Below, piece after piece: positions 15,681 to 24,683 of a DNA stretch of 64,000 nt. A model generated the notes under the pieces. The model saw only the letters and a list, made by a program, of their open reading frames with translations, had not been told where the DNA came from and did no database searches. Origin of the DNA: Saxibacter everestensis (GTDB lineage: Bacteria; Actinomycetota; Actinomycetes; Actinomycetales; Brevibacteriaceae); contig NZ_CP090958.1 of the NCBI RefSeq assembly GCF_025787225.1, positions 2,280,550-2,344,549 of the forward strand, in the 5' to 3' direction. Position 1 is the stretch's first letter. The number at the start of each line of letters is the position of its first letter. Position numbers and translations under genes: made by a program.

Positions 15681-16577
15681 ATGGGCCGGGTAACCCAGCG
15701 GCACCGGATCACCCGTTACCGCACAGCGGAAGCGACGATTCGTCAGCGCGAGGACGTCCTCGCCGTGGAGGAGCCTCTTGAGCTGAGAGTCAACGGCACG
15801 GCGTTCACAGTGACTATGCGCACGCCCGGCGAGGACTTCGATCTAGCGGCCGGCTTTCTGGTTTCCGAGGGCGCGATCTGGGCGAAAGAGCAGCTCGCAG
15901 CACTCCGGTACTGCGCCGGCGTCGACGAGAACGGCCGACAGACCTTCAACGTGATCGATGCCGAGCTCTCCCCCGGCGTGGTGCTTCCCGACACCACGAT
16001 GGAACGACACGTCTACACCTCCAGCGCCTGTGGGATCTGCGGCAGCGCGTCCATTGATGCGGTCAGCAAGTCGGCGCATTTCCGGATAGCCAGCCCCGAG
16101 GAAGCACCAGATCCGGCCGGCGCACTGCTGCCCGAGCTGATCAGCTCCCTGCCCGGCAAGTTGCGCGCCAGCCAGCAGGTTTTCGACCGCACCGGCGGCG
16201 TGCATGCGGCTGGTCTCTTCAGCTACTCCGGCGAACTACTGTGTCTTCGTGAAGACGTTGGCCGGCATAACGCGGTGGACAAGGTCACCGGCTGGGCGCT
16301 GCGGGAGGACCGGCTGCCGCTGGACCGGACGATCCTCCAGGTATCCGGCCGAGCATCGTTCGAACTCGTGCAGAAGGCGCAGCTGGCCGGAATTCCGGTG
16401 CTCGCCGCGGTGTCTGCGCCGTCCTCACTCGCAGCAGATCTGGCCCGAACAAGCGGAATCACCCTGATCGGTTTCTCCCGCGACACTGGCTTCAATATCT
16501 ACGCGCACCCGGACCGGATCGACCTCAGCCCTGGTGCACGAGACCGGACCGCGACAGTCCAGTCGGCCGGAACCTGA
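15681..16577 (+). CDS. fdhD: Formate dehydrogenase accessory sulfurtransferase FdhD
   Basis: A 298-residue FdhD, which receives sulfur from a cysteine desulfurase and passes it to the bis-MGD cofactor of formate dehydrogenase-type enzymes. The catalytic pair lies in the SACGICGSASI loop near residue 118, the usual CxxC of the family. The cofactor-binding part REDVGRHNAVDKVTGWAL is near residue 190. The ATG at 15681 has AGAAGG about eight bases upstream. It is encoded near the FdhF/YdeP-type oxidoreductase and moeA but on the opposite strand and separated by the L,D-transpeptidase, so it is likely regulated apart from them. It is almost certainly the sulfurase for that oxidoreductase, although another formate dehydrogenase elsewhere could be its client. 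Confidence 0.93.
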   Translation: MGRVTQRHRITRYRTAEATIRQREDVLAVEEPLELRVNGTAFTVTMRTPGEDFDLAAGFLVSEGAIWAKEQLAALRYCAGVDENGRQTFNVIDAELSPGVVLPDTTMERHVYTSSACGICGSASIDAVSKSAHFRIASPEEAPDPAGALLPELISSLPGKLRASQQVFDRTGGVHAAGLFSYSGELLCLREDVGRHNAVDKVTGWALREDRLPLDRTILQVSGRASFELVQKAQLAGIPVLAAVSAPSSLAADLARTSGITLIGFSRDTGFNIYAHPDRIDLSPGARDRTATVQSAGT

Positions 16578-16725
16578 TCGAAGCGCACAGCACACGCCCG
16601 CGGCCATCCGACGCGATTTGTCTGAGATCTCTCGTGTTGTGGTCGACTTTCTCCCTGATTGCCACAGTTGGCGGCAAGTCATGGTTAGGCTCTCTCACGG
16701 ACAATAAACCTCAAGGAGAAGCTCG

Positions 16726-18531
16726 ATGACCCAAGATTTCCCCTCGATGCCGGCGGCATCGGCTCCCGGTTCCGCGCAATTCCCGTTCGGGACGGTGCTC
16801 GTCGCCAACCGCGGCGAAATCGCGGTGCGGATCATCCGCGCGGCGCGCGACTCGGGTCTGAAGACTGTAGCCATCTACAGTGACGGCGATCGCAACGCGC
16901 TGCACGCCCGGCTCGCCGACTCCGCCTACGCGCTGGATGGGGAATCCGCGGCACAGACCTATCTCGACATGGAGAAGATCCTCAATATAGCCCGCCGGTC
17001 CGGCGCCGACGCCGTGCATCCGGGCTACGGATTCCTCGCTGAGAACTCGGCATTCGCCGCCGCGGTCATTGATGCCGGACTCACCTGGATCGGCCCCTCC
17101 CCCGATGCCATCGATACTCTCGGCGACAAGGTGAGCGCGCGGCACCTCGCCGAAAAGGTCGGAGCTCCCCTGGTTCCCGGAACCAAAGACCCGGTCAGCA
17201 ACGCCGACGAAGTTCTGGCGTTCGCGGATCAGCATGGTCTTCCGGTCGCGATCAAGGCTGCCTACGGCGGCGGCGGACGCGGCCTGAAAGTCGCCAGGGA
17301 ACGCTCCGAAATCCCCGAACTCTTCGCTTCGGCCGTCCGGGAAGCGACAGCCGCTTTTGGCCGCGGAGACTGCTTCGTTGAGCGATTTCTCGACGGGCCA
17401 CGCCACGTCGAAACGCAATGCCTCGCCGATGTGCACGGCACTGTGGTCGTGGTGTCCACCCGCGACTGCTCGCTGCAACGCCGGAATCAAAAGCTGGTCG
17501 AAGAAGCACCGGCACCGTTCCTCACCGACGAACAGTCCGCCGAACTCTACCGATCATCGAAGGCAATTCTCGCCGAGGCAGGGTACGTCGGCGCGGGAAC
17601 CTGTGAGTTCCTGATCGGCCGCGATGGCGTGATCTCTTTCCTCGAGGTCAACACCCGGCTGCAGGTCGAGCACCCGGTCAGCGAAGAAGTCACCGGCATC
17701 GATCTGGTGCGTGAGCAGTTCCGGCTCGCGGCCGGCGAGGCACTCGGTTACCACGACCCGGTTCCGGTGGGACACTCCATCGAGTTCCGGATCAACGGCG
17801 AGGACGCGGGACGCAACTTCCTGCCCGCCCCGGGCACCGTGACGCATCACCGGCCGGCGGCGGGTCCCGGCGTCCGGGTTGACTCCGGCATCGTCGAAGG
17901 CGACCTGATCAGCGGCAACTTCGATTCCCTGCTGGCCAAGCTGATCGTGACCGGAGCCAGCCGCGAGCAGGCGTTGCAGCGCGCGGCCAGGGCTCTGGCA
18001 GAGTACGAGGTCGAGGGCGTTCCGACTGTCATCCCCTTCCACAAGGCTGTCGTGCGTGACCCGGCGTTCATCGGTGACGGCAAAGGTTTCTCCGTACACA
18101 CTCGCTGGATCGAGACCGATTTCGACAATCAGATTCCGCCGACCTCGCCGTCGGGTGAGCTTCCGGTGGAAGAAGCGGATCGTGAGCAGGTCGTCGTCGA
18201 GGTCGACGGACGTCGGCTCGAGGTAGTGCTGCCGAGCGGCATCGGTGCCGGCCGGAAGACCAAACCGGGAAAGCGCCGCACCCACAAGCACTCTGCCGCC
18301 CAGGGTGTCGACCCCTCGGTCGACGCCGTCACCGCCCCGATGCAAGGCACCATCGTGAAGGTCGCCGTCGAAGAAGGTGCGGCCGTCGCTTCCGGTGACC
18401 TCGTCGTCGTACTCGAGGCAATGAAGATGGAGCAGCCGCTGTTAGCGCACAAGGACGGCGTGGTGAGCGGTCTGTCGGTCAAGGTGGGCCAAACAGTCAC
18501 AGCAGGAACGCAACTGCTCGAAATCGACTAG
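16726..18531 (+). CDS. accA3: Acyl-CoA carboxylase alpha subunit (biotin carboxylase + biotin carrier)
   Basis: A 601-residue two-domain protein. The biotin carboxylase part (about residues 22-470) shows [16 protein letters not shown], the ATP-grasp glycine loop [11 protein letters not shown], and the metal/ATP segment [20 protein letters not shown]. The C-terminal 75 residues are a biotinyl domain with EAMKMEQ, where Lys567 is biotinylated. Actinobacterial AccA3 serves several carboxyltransferase beta subunits for malonyl-CoA and long acyl-CoA supply. The short insertion rich in basic residues before the biotinyl domain is a usual flexible linker. The ATG at 16726 has AAGGAGAA about eight bases upstream. 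No AccD or AccE gene is in the window. The upstream 148 bp should hold the promoter, but no clear hexamers stand out. Identification is certain. Confidence 0.95.
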   Translation: MTQDFPSMPAASAPGSAQFPFGTVLVANRGEIAVRIIRAARDSGLKTVAIYSDGDRNALHARLADSAYALDGESAAQTYLDMEKILNIARRSGADAVHPGYGFLAENSAFAAAVIDAGLTWIGPSPDAIDTLGDKVSARHLAEKVGAPLVPGTKDPVSNADEVLAFADQHGLPVAIKAAYGGGGRGLKVARERSEIPELFASAVREATAAFGRGDCFVERFLDGPRHVETQCLADVHGTVVVVSTRDCSLQRRNQKLVEEAPAPFLTDEQSAELYRSSKAILAEAGYVGAGTCEFLIGRDGVISFLEVNTRLQVEHPVSEEVTGIDLVREQFRLAAGEALGYHDPVPVGHSIEFRINGEDAGRNFLPAPGTVTHHRPAAGPGVRVDSGIVEGDLISGNFDSLLAKLIVTGASREQALQRAARALAEYEVEGVPTVIPFHKAVVRDPAFIGDGKGFSVHTRWIETDFDNQIPPTSPSGELPVEEADREQVVVEVDGRRLEVVLPSGIGAGRKTKPGKRRTHKHSAAQGVDPSVDAVTAPMQGTIVKVAVEEGAAVASGDLVVVLEAMKMEQPLLAHKDGVVSGLSVKVGQTVTAGTQLLEID

Positions 18532-18629
18532 TCCCCCGGCGTGGAGTTGCGCCGCCGCAGCCCGGCTCCACTAGTACAGTGAAATCAGCACCACGTTGAC
18601 ATTCGTTCTGCGTAAGAAGGCAGGGTCTG

Positions 18630-19154
18630 ATGAGCACACCGCCCGAGCAGCCGGAAGTTCCCGGTCCTGCCGAGGACCACACGACCACCACCAAGCCCAC
18701 CCGGCTCACGCCGCGACGGGACTGGCTTGTGCTGCGAATCGTCATCGCCCTGGTCGGCCTGAGCCTGGTTTCGCTGGGCGTGTGGGGCGCCATCTCGGGG
18801 ACTGCCGGACTCCCCGGTGCGCAGACGGCAGGCATCGGCACGCCTGCGAACCCAACCCTTGAGAGCCAGTTTGCCTACCTGTCGGCTCTGCTGGCCGGCC
18901 TGGGCTTCGCGTTCCTGTGGGTGTCGTACGCACTGGACCGCGCCGGCGTCGGGCTGGCAGCGCTATGCGGGATCATCTTCCTCGGTGGTCTGGCCCGGGT
19001 GATCGCCTGGGCAACGGCAGGCACGCCGCACCTGAGCACCGTCGCCCTGATGATCAGCGAACTCGTGGTGCCGCCGGTGCTGGTGCTCTGGCACGGCTCG
19101 ATCAGGCGGACTCAGAAACTCAAGGCCTCGTTCCTGCGCGAAGCCGGACAGTAG
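18630..19154 (+). CDS. Four-helix integral membrane protein (DUF4345-like, Rv3304-position)
   Basis: A 174-residue membrane protein with a polar, Pro/Thr-rich N-terminus of about 30 residues and four predicted transmembrane helices (about residues 35-57, 78-98, 102-124 and 130-150), ending in a basic tail. It resembles DUF4345 proteins of actinobacteria. The start is the ATG at 18630 with AAGGCAGGG upstream. It lies between accA3 and lpdA (converging with the latter), the same place held by the conserved membrane protein Rv3304 in mycobacteria. A TACAGT hexamer at 18575 could be part of its promoter, with no clear -35. No function is known and no catalytic motif is seen. Confidence 0.8.
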   Translation: MSTPPEQPEVPGPAEDHTTTTKPTRLTPRRDWLVLRIVIALVGLSLVSLGVWGAISGTAGLPGAQTAGIGTPANPTLESQFAYLSALLAGLGFAFLWVSYALDRAGVGLAALCGIIFLGGLARVIAWATAGTPHLSTVALMISELVVPPVLVLWHGSIRRTQKLKASFLREAGQ

Positions 19155-19197
19155 AAGCCGGCCAATAACGGACAATAACGGCCAAGCCGAGAGCTGG

Positions 19198-20646
19198 CTA
19201 TGCGTGTTTGTGCAGCTTTCGCGCGGCCTCGGTCAGTGAGCCGGTCAGTGAAGGATAGACAGCGAACGACAAGGCAAGCTGGTCAACTGTCAGCCGGTGT
19301 TCCAGCGCGAGCGCGATCGGGAAGATCAGTTCGCTGGCCTTCGGGCCGACCACCACCCCGCCGATCACAGTGCCGGAGCCGGTGCGGCAGAACACCTTGA
19401 CGAAGCCGTCCTTGATGCCCTGCATCTTCGCCCGGGCGTTTGTGGCCAGTGGCAGCTTGACCGTGACGCCCTGCACCGCATCGTCCTCGATGTCCTGTTC
19501 GGTCCAGCCGACCGTGGCGATCTCCGGGTTGGTGAACACGTTGGACGACACATTGCGCAGCTTCAGCGGTGAGACCGCATCGCCGAGCGCGTGCCACATC
19601 GCGATTCTTCCCTGCATGGCAGCCACAGACGCGAGCGGAAGCACGCCCGTGCAGTCTCCTGCTGCGTACACTCCCGCGACCGACGTCCGGGAGACGCCGT
19701 CCACCTCGATGTGACCCGACTCGGAGAGCCGGACACCCATCTCTTCGAGCCCGAGATCCTTCGTGTTCGGGATCGAACCGACCGCCATCAGGCAGTGCGA
19801 GCCGTCGACGATCCTGCCGTCGGCGAGCGTTACCCGGACGCCGTCATCCGTGCGTTCGACCGTGCTGGCGCGTGACTTCGACAGCACAGTCATGCCGCGG
19901 GAGCGCAATACGTTTTCCAGCACCTCGGCAGCGTCTTTGTCCTCGCCCGGAAGCACCCGGTCCCGGCTGGAGATAAGCGTGACATCCGAGCCGAGCGCAT
20001 GGTAAGCCGAGGCGAATTCAGCGCCGGTGACGCCGGAACCGACCACGATGAGTTTCTCCGGCAGAGTTTCCAGCTCATACAGCTGGGTCCAGGTGAAAAT
20101 CCGCTCACCATCGGGAAGAGCGGTGTCGAGCTCACGAGGATGTGCTCCGACCGAAACCAGGACGGTGTCCGCCTCGACGGTCTGCCTGCTGCCGTCCTCC
20201 GACTCAACCTCCACGGCATTCGGCCCGGTCAGCCGGCCGTGGCCCTTCAACAGCCGCACACCGGCCTTGACAAGCCCGCTGCGGATGTCGGCGGACTGCG
20301 CCCTGGCCAGATTCTTGACCCGTCGATTCACGGCACCCAGATCCACGGTCACCGCGGTGTTCGTCCGTTCTGCGTTCAGGTCGTCGGCGACATCTCCGCC
20401 GACGGATCCCGAAAACCGAAGCCCGAGCTCCGTCGATTCTGCGACGTTGACCATCAGCTCCGCGGTGGCAATCAGCGTCTTCGATGGAACTACATCCGTC
20501 AGCACAGCGGAGCCGCCACAGTCGTTGCGCTCGACGAGAGTCACCTTCGCCCCGAGCTGGGCGGCGACCAGGGCCGCCTCATAGCCTCCGGGGCCTCCTC
20601 CGACTATCACGATGCGGGTTCCGGACGGATCAAGTACGTTGTTCAC
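19198..20646 (-). CDS. lpdA: NAD(P)H-quinone reductase LpdA (lipoamide dehydrogenase-like, no disulfide)
   Basis: A 482-residue flavoprotein of the pyridine nucleotide-disulfide reductase fold. The FAD motif IVIVGGGPGGYEAAL is at residues 11-25 and the NAD(P) motif IVVGSGVTGAEFASA is near residue 188. Where true lipoamide dehydrogenases have the redox pair in GGTCLNVGCIPSK, this protein has DCGGSAVLTDVVPSK, and the C-terminal HPT catalytic His-Glu motif is also lost (AVYPSLTGSLTEA). The same changes mark M. tuberculosis LpdA (Rv3303c), which reduces quinones with NAD(P)H and supports oxidative stress resistance. The GTG at 20646 follows TAGGAAA by eleven bases. Longer upstream extension of the frame has no coding look. 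It is divergent from pnp. Function is inferred from the Rv3303c pattern. Confidence 0.9.
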   Translation of the reverse strand: MNNVLDPSGTRIVIVGGGPGGYEAALVAAQLGAKVTLVERNDCGGSAVLTDVVPSKTLIATAELMVNVAESTELGLRFSGSVGGDVADDLNAERTNTAVTVDLGAVNRRVKNLARAQSADIRSGLVKAGVRLLKGHGRLTGPNAVEVESEDGSRQTVEADTVLVSVGAHPRELDTALPDGERIFTWTQLYELETLPEKLIVVGSGVTGAEFASAYHALGSDVTLISSRDRVLPGEDKDAAEVLENVLRSRGMTVLSKSRASTVERTDDGVRVTLADGRIVDGSHCLMAVGSIPNTKDLGLEEMGVRLSESGHIEVDGVSRTSVAGVYAAGDCTGVLPLASVAAMQGRIAMWHALGDAVSPLKLRNVSSNVFTNPEIATVGWTEQDIEDDAVQGVTVKLPLATNARAKMQGIKDGFVKVFCRTGSGTVIGGVVVGPKASELIFPIALALEHRLTVDQLALSFAVYPSLTGSLTEAARKLHKHA

Positions 20647-20748
20647 ATCAACATTGTTTCCTACCGAAGGCCCTGTTGGCGACCGCGGCGGGATTTGGGC
20701 CGCCACTGCCGTACACCGCCCATCCGAATTCAGTCGTGCCGCGGACGC

Positions 20749-20754
20749 TAGGGT
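20749..20754 (+). promoter_or_regulatory. -10 element for leaderless pnp transcript
   Basis: TAGGGT lies 7 nt before the GTG start at 20762; no Shine-Dalgarno sequence is placed for that start. Confidence 0.42.
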
Positions 20755-20761
20755 TACTTCT

Positions 20762-21583
20762 GTGACTGATCTGAATTCGGCTGAAACCGACCCATTTGCC
20801 CTCGCCGACCAGGCTGCCGCCGTGATCGCCGATCGTTCCGGAGTTGCCCGGCACGATATCGCGCTGGTACTCGGCTCCGGCTGGTCCACCGCCGCCGATC
20901 TCCTGGGCGAAACCCTCGCAGAAATTCCAAGCACTGAGCTGCCTGGCTTTTCCGCGCCGAGTGTCGTCGGCCACGTCGGCACGATTCGATCAGTTCGGAT
21001 CAACGAAACAGGCAAGCACGCGCTGGTCCTCGGTGCCCGCACCCATTTCTACGAGAACAAGGGCGTGCGGGCGGTCGTGCACCCGATCCGCACTGCGGCA
21101 GCCGCGGGTGCCGGAACGCTCGTGCTGACGAATGGCTGCGGTGGCCTGAATCCGGACTGGGCACCGGGCACCCCGGTGCTGATCGAGGACCATATCAACC
21201 TGACCAGCGCCTCACCGCTGGAAGGAGCGACGTTCGTCGATCTCACGGATCTGTATTCGGCCCGGCTGCGCGACCTGGCTCATGCAGTCGACGATTCCCT
21301 GGCCGAAGGCGTCTACGTGCAGTTCCGCGGCCCGCACTACGAGACTCCGGCGGAGGTCCGGTTCGCCGAACGGATCGGCGGCGATCTGGTCGGCATGTCC
21401 ACGGCGCTCGAGGCCATTGCGGCACGGCACGCCGGAATGGAAATTCTCGGCATCTCCCTGGTCACCAACCTCGCAGCCGGCATCAGCCCGGTCCCGCTCA
21501 GCCACCAGGAGGTTATCGAGGCCGGTCAGGCAGCGGCGCCACGACTCGGCGCGCTTCTCGCGGAGATAGCCCGAAAGCTGTAA
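20762..21583 (+). CDS. Purine nucleoside phosphorylase (trimeric type)
   Basis: A 273-residue class I purine nucleoside phosphorylase that splits (deoxy)guanosine and inosine with phosphate to give the base and ribose-1-phosphate. Family signatures are LVLGSGW near the N-terminus (phosphate loop), TNGCGGLNPDWAPG in the centre, and YVQFRGPHYETPAEVRF followed by GMSTALEAIAARH and LVTNLAAG, which hold the purine-site Glu and Asn. The trimeric class uses low molecular mass subunits like this. The GTG at 20762 is preferred, with TAGGGT 7 nt upstream. It is divergent from lpdA. With the downstream phosphopentomutase-like enzyme, DeoC and a uridine kinase-like gene it forms a nucleoside salvage neighbourhood, similar to deoD-pmmB in mycobacteria. 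Confidence 0.93.
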   Translation: MTDLNSAETDPFALADQAAAVIADRSGVARHDIALVLGSGWSTAADLLGETLAEIPSTELPGFSAPSVVGHVGTIRSVRINETGKHALVLGARTHFYENKGVRAVVHPIRTAAAAGAGTLVLTNGCGGLNPDWAPGTPVLIEDHINLTSASPLEGATFVDLTDLYSARLRDLAHAVDDSLAEGVYVQFRGPHYETPAEVRFAERIGGDLVGMSTALEAIAARHAGMEILGISLVTNLAAGISPVPLSHQEVIEAGQAAAPRLGALLAEIARKL

Positions 21584-21606
21584 TCCGGGCAGAGGCTACG
21601 CCTCCG

Positions 21607-22161
21607 TCACCTGGTCACCGGACGGACATGATCCCGGTGCAATGCGCTGATTTCCTGATAGGTCACCGCATTCTGCACGACACGTTCGCGGTCTTCTTCG
21701 GTCAGCTCACGCCGTACCTTCGCCGGAACACCGGCGACCAGGGAGTTCGGCGGGATCACAGTGCCCTCCAGCACCACGGCCCCTGCGGCGATCAGCGACC
21801 CGCTGCCGACATGTGAGCCGTTCAGCAGCGTTGCGCTCATCCCGACCAGCACATCGTCTTCCACCGTGCAGCCATGCAGCAACGCACGGTGCCCAACCGA
21901 AACCCGGTCCCCGATAGTGGCCGGAAAACCAGGATCCGCGTGCATCACGGTGCCGTCCTGCAGGTTCGTGCCTTCGCCGATCGTAATCGGGGCGCGGTCG
22001 GCTCGGATCACGACGCCATAGAAGACGCTAGATCCCGCGCCGACCTTGACGTCACCTATCAGGGTGGCGCCCGGAGCGACCCAGGCGGTCTCGTCTATCA
22101 CCGGCGCGGTGCCGTTTACGCTGAAAAGGGATGCGGATAAATTCTCAGGCGTGCTGTTCAT
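21607..22161 (-). CDS. Gamma-carbonic anhydrase-like protein (left-handed beta-helix)
   Basis: A 184-residue protein of the gamma-carbonic anhydrase/PaaY-like group. Repeated hexapeptides (GATLIGDVKVGAGSSVFYGVVIRAD, IGDRVSVGHRALLHG, VGMSATLLNGSHVG) build a left-handed beta helix. Three histidines typical of the trimeric zinc site are visible in GTVMHADPG, VGHRALLHG (two). Actual carbonic anhydrase activity varies in this family. The ATG at 22161 is chosen; the upstream codons in frame look noncoding. It converges with pnp across a short GAGGC-TAC-GCCTC hairpin and is divergent from the phosphosugar mutase gene. Family call is firm and catalytic activity is uncertain. Confidence 0.88.
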   Translation of the reverse strand: MNSTPENLSASLFSVNGTAPVIDETAWVAPGATLIGDVKVGAGSSVFYGVVIRADRAPITIGEGTNLQDGTVMHADPGFPATIGDRVSVGHRALLHGCTVEDDVLVGMSATLLNGSHVGSGSLIAAGAVVLEGTVIPPNSLVAGVPAKVRRELTEEDRERVVQNAVTYQEISALHRDHVRPVTR

Positions 22162-22207
22162 AGCGATCAGGGAAACACAGATTTCGCACAACGGTCTACC
22201 CTCGTCG

Positions 22208-22213
22208 TAGGTT
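22208..22213 (+). promoter_or_regulatory. -10 element for leaderless pmmB transcript
   Basis: TAGGTT lies 6 nt before the ATG at 22220 with no ribosome binding site between them. Confidence 0.45.
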
Positions 22214-22219
22214 TGGTCC

Positions 22220-23923
22220 ATGACAACTCTTCCCCCCGACATTGCCGATGCCGCCAAAGCCTGGCTGACGGAAGACCCTGACCAGAAGAACGTCTCGGAA
22301 CTCGGCACGCTGATCGATCGTGCCGAGGCGGGAGACCTGGTTGCCGGCGCTGAAATCCAGGACAGGTTCGGTCAGTCCCTGGCTTTCGGCACCGCCGGTC
22401 TGCGCGGCGCCATGTCGGCAGGCCCGAACCGGATGAACCGGGTCGTGGTTGCTCGTGCGGCCGCGGGCCTCAGCGCCTATCTGCTTGAGTGCGCCGCCGG
22501 CAGCTACCGTCCCCGAGTTGTCATCGGTTACGACGCCCGGCACAACTCCGCGCGGTTCGCGCACGACAGCGCCGCAATCATGACCGCAGCCGGGATCGAG
22601 GTGCTGATGCTTTCGCAGGCCCGGCCGACGCCTGTGCTCGCCTTCGCCGTGCAGCGCCTTGAAGCGGAGGCCGGAGTAATGGTCACGGCCAGCCACAATC
22701 CGGCGATTGACAACGGGTACAAGGTCTACCTCGGCGGCCGGATGGTAGCCGCCCATGAGCGGGGCGCACAGATCGTAGAGCCGCATGACCGGCGTATTGC
22801 GGAAAAGATCGCCCAGGTCGGCCGGTATTCCTCGATCCGCCGGGCGGACGGTTGGACGACTCTTGCGCCTACCCGGATCGAGGGCTATCTCAGTCAGGCG
22901 GTTCGGCGGGCCCTGCCCGGCGGATCGCGGGATCTGTCGATTGTGTACACGCCCATGCATGGAGTGGGAAAAGAGGTCGCGCTGGCCGCGCTCCAGCGCG
23001 CCGGTTTCCACGACGTTCATGTTGTCGCAGAGCAGGCCGATCCCGATCCGGAATTTCCAACCGTGCCGTTCCCGAACCCGGAAGAGCCGGGAGCGCTGGA
23101 TCTCGCCATCCAGGCGGCCGTCGAACGGCACGCGGACATCATCATTGCAAACGACCCGGACGCGGATCGCTGCGCCGTGGCTGTGCCGACCCACGACGGC
23201 GAGTTCCGCCAGCTCAGCGGCGACGAGGTCGGCTCGCTGCTTGGCTGGTACATTGCCCGCGGCATGAGCGACGAGGACAAGCGGGCGGGCGTCTTTGCGA
23301 ACTCGATCGTCTCCTCTCGCCAGCTGGCCGCAATTGCTGCGGCCGCGGACATCAGTCACCGGGAGACCCTTACCGGGTTCAAATGGATTTCGCGGGTGAA
23401 GAATCTCGTTTTCGGCTATGAGGAAGCGCTCGGGTACTGCGTCGACCCCGAAAGCGTCCGGGACAAGGACGGCATCTCGACAGCGGTGCTGATCGCCGAT
23501 CTGGCCGCCGAACTGGACAACGAGGGCCTCGCCCTGCTCGATGTGCTCGATGAGCTCGCCGCCCAGCATGGCGTGCACCTCACCCAGCCGGTGACAATCC
23601 GGGTGGAGGACCTGAGTCGGATCCACGAGCTGCTGCGCAAGGTTGCCGCCGAACCGCCGGCAGAGCTGGCGGGCAGCCCGGTCACCGAGATCATCGACCT
23701 CGCGGCGGGCAGCACCGATCTCCCGCCGACGCCGGGCTTCCGCTACCTGACCGAAGACAATAGCCGGGTGATCATCCGGCCATCCGGAACCGAACCCAAA
23801 CTCAAGTGCTACCTCGAAGTAGTCGAGCAGCTCAGCGGAGACCGGTTAGCGGAGGCACGCGCAACAGCCGCCAAACGCTTGCGGCTCCTGGTCAACGATG
23901 TCGAGGAAATGCTCGGCGTCTGA
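22220..23923 (+). CDS. pmmB: Phospho-sugar mutase (PmmB / phosphopentomutase-like)
   Basis: A 567-residue alpha-D-phosphohexomutase. The four domains show the phosphoserine loop VMVTASHNPAIDNG near residue 153, the magnesium loop NDPDADRCAVAV near 310, the sugar loop GYEEALGY near 400 and the phosphate loop IRPSGTEPKLKCY near 520. The length and the extra N-terminal 60 residues fit the PGM2-like clade, which includes phosphopentomutases and Rv3308 PmmB. Beside purine nucleoside phosphorylase and DeoC, interconversion of ribose-1- and ribose-5-phosphate is the most sensible role. The start ATG at 22220 is supported by a -10-like TAGGTT six bases upstream. ManB in this window (61175-62623) is the other family member. 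The class is certain; sugar preference is inferred from context. Confidence 0.92.
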   Translation: MTTLPPDIADAAKAWLTEDPDQKNVSELGTLIDRAEAGDLVAGAEIQDRFGQSLAFGTAGLRGAMSAGPNRMNRVVVARAAAGLSAYLLECAAGSYRPRVVIGYDARHNSARFAHDSAAIMTAAGIEVLMLSQARPTPVLAFAVQRLEAEAGVMVTASHNPAIDNGYKVYLGGRMVAAHERGAQIVEPHDRRIAEKIAQVGRYSSIRRADGWTTLAPTRIEGYLSQAVRRALPGGSRDLSIVYTPMHGVGKEVALAALQRAGFHDVHVVAEQADPDPEFPTVPFPNPEEPGALDLAIQAAVERHADIIIANDPDADRCAVAVPTHDGEFRQLSGDEVGSLLGWYIARGMSDEDKRAGVFANSIVSSRQLAAIAAAADISHRETLTGFKWISRVKNLVFGYEEALGYCVDPESVRDKDGISTAVLIADLAAELDNEGLALLDVLDELAAQHGVHLTQPVTIRVEDLSRIHELLRKVAAEPPAELAGSPVTEIIDLAAGSTDLPPTPGFRYLTEDNSRVIIRPSGTEPKLKCYLEVVEQLSGDRLAEARATAAKRLRLLVNDVEEMLGV

Positions 23924-23949
23924 CCTACCGTCCCGGGCAGCCAGCTGAG

Positions 23950-24603
23950 CTACCGCCCCAGTCCGTCGAGAACGGCCCGGGACCCCGAGAGGCCGAGCCG
24001 GGTCGCACCCGCCCGGAGCATCGCCTCGGCAGCCTCGGTGGTGCGGATACCGCCGCTTGCCTTGACGCCGAGGCGAGAGCCCACGGTCTTCGCCATCAGC
24101 GCCACGGCGTGCTCGCTCGCCCCGCCTGCCGGGTGGAATCCGGTGGAGGTTTTGACGAAGTCCGCGCCGGCGCTCATCGCAGCCTGGCAGACGGCGACAA
24201 TCGTGTCGTCGTCGAGCGCGGCGGACTCGATGATCACCTTGAGCAGCGCGGGTGCCGGGGTGGCAGCACGGACCGCTGCAATGTCCGCCTCGACCCCTGA
24301 GATATCCCCGGCGAGCGCCGAACCGATGTCGATCACCATGTCGATTTCATCCGCGCCCTGCTCGATGGCCAGCGCGGCTTCGGCGGCCTTGATCGCGGAA
24401 TGATGCTTACCTGAGGGGAACCCGACCACGGTCGCCACCACGACTCCCTCGGCGGTCACTGGCAACATGGAGGGTGAGACGCAGATGGCCAGCACGCCGA
24501 GGTCGATTGCCTCGGCAATCAGCAGGTCGACATCGGCGCGGGTGGCCTCGGGTTTCAGCAGGGTATGGTCGATCAGACCAGCGACTTCGGCGTAGGTAGG
24601 CAT
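23950..24603 (-). CDS. deoC: Deoxyribose-phosphate aldolase
   Basis: A 217-residue class I aldolase that splits 2-deoxyribose-5-phosphate into glyceraldehyde-3-phosphate and acetaldehyde. The Schiff-base lysine lies in DFVKTSTGF near residue 150; LLKVIIES supplies the second lysine region and [10 protein letters not shown] the phosphate-binding end. The N-terminus [11 protein letters not shown] is also typical. The ATG at 24603 is chosen over a GTG two codons upstream; neither has a clear ribosome site. It converges with pmmB over 26 bp and is divergent from a kinase gene. With pnp and pmmB it completes a route from deoxynucleosides into central metabolism. Identification is certain. Confidence 0.95.
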   Translation of the reverse strand: MPTYAEVAGLIDHTLLKPEATRADVDLLIAEAIDLGVLAICVSPSMLPVTAEGVVVATVVGFPSGKHHSAIKAAEAALAIEQGADEIDMVIDIGSALAGDISGVEADIAAVRAATPAPALLKVIIESAALDDDTIVAVCQAAMSAGADFVKTSTGFHPAGGASEHAVALMAKTVGSRLGVKASGGIRTTEAAEAMLRAGATRLGLSGSRAVLDGLGR

Positions 24604-24671
24604 GGCCACATCATTTCACGCCCCGGCAGCTCCTCAGGGCACAGCCTGGCCGGGAACCGAAACTCAGCTGC

Positions 24672-24677
24672 TAACAT
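24672..24677 (+). promoter_or_regulatory. -10 element for leaderless uridine kinase-like transcript
   Basis: TAACAT lies 6 nt before the GTG at 24684. Confidence 0.45.
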
Positions 24678-24683
24678 CCCAAG

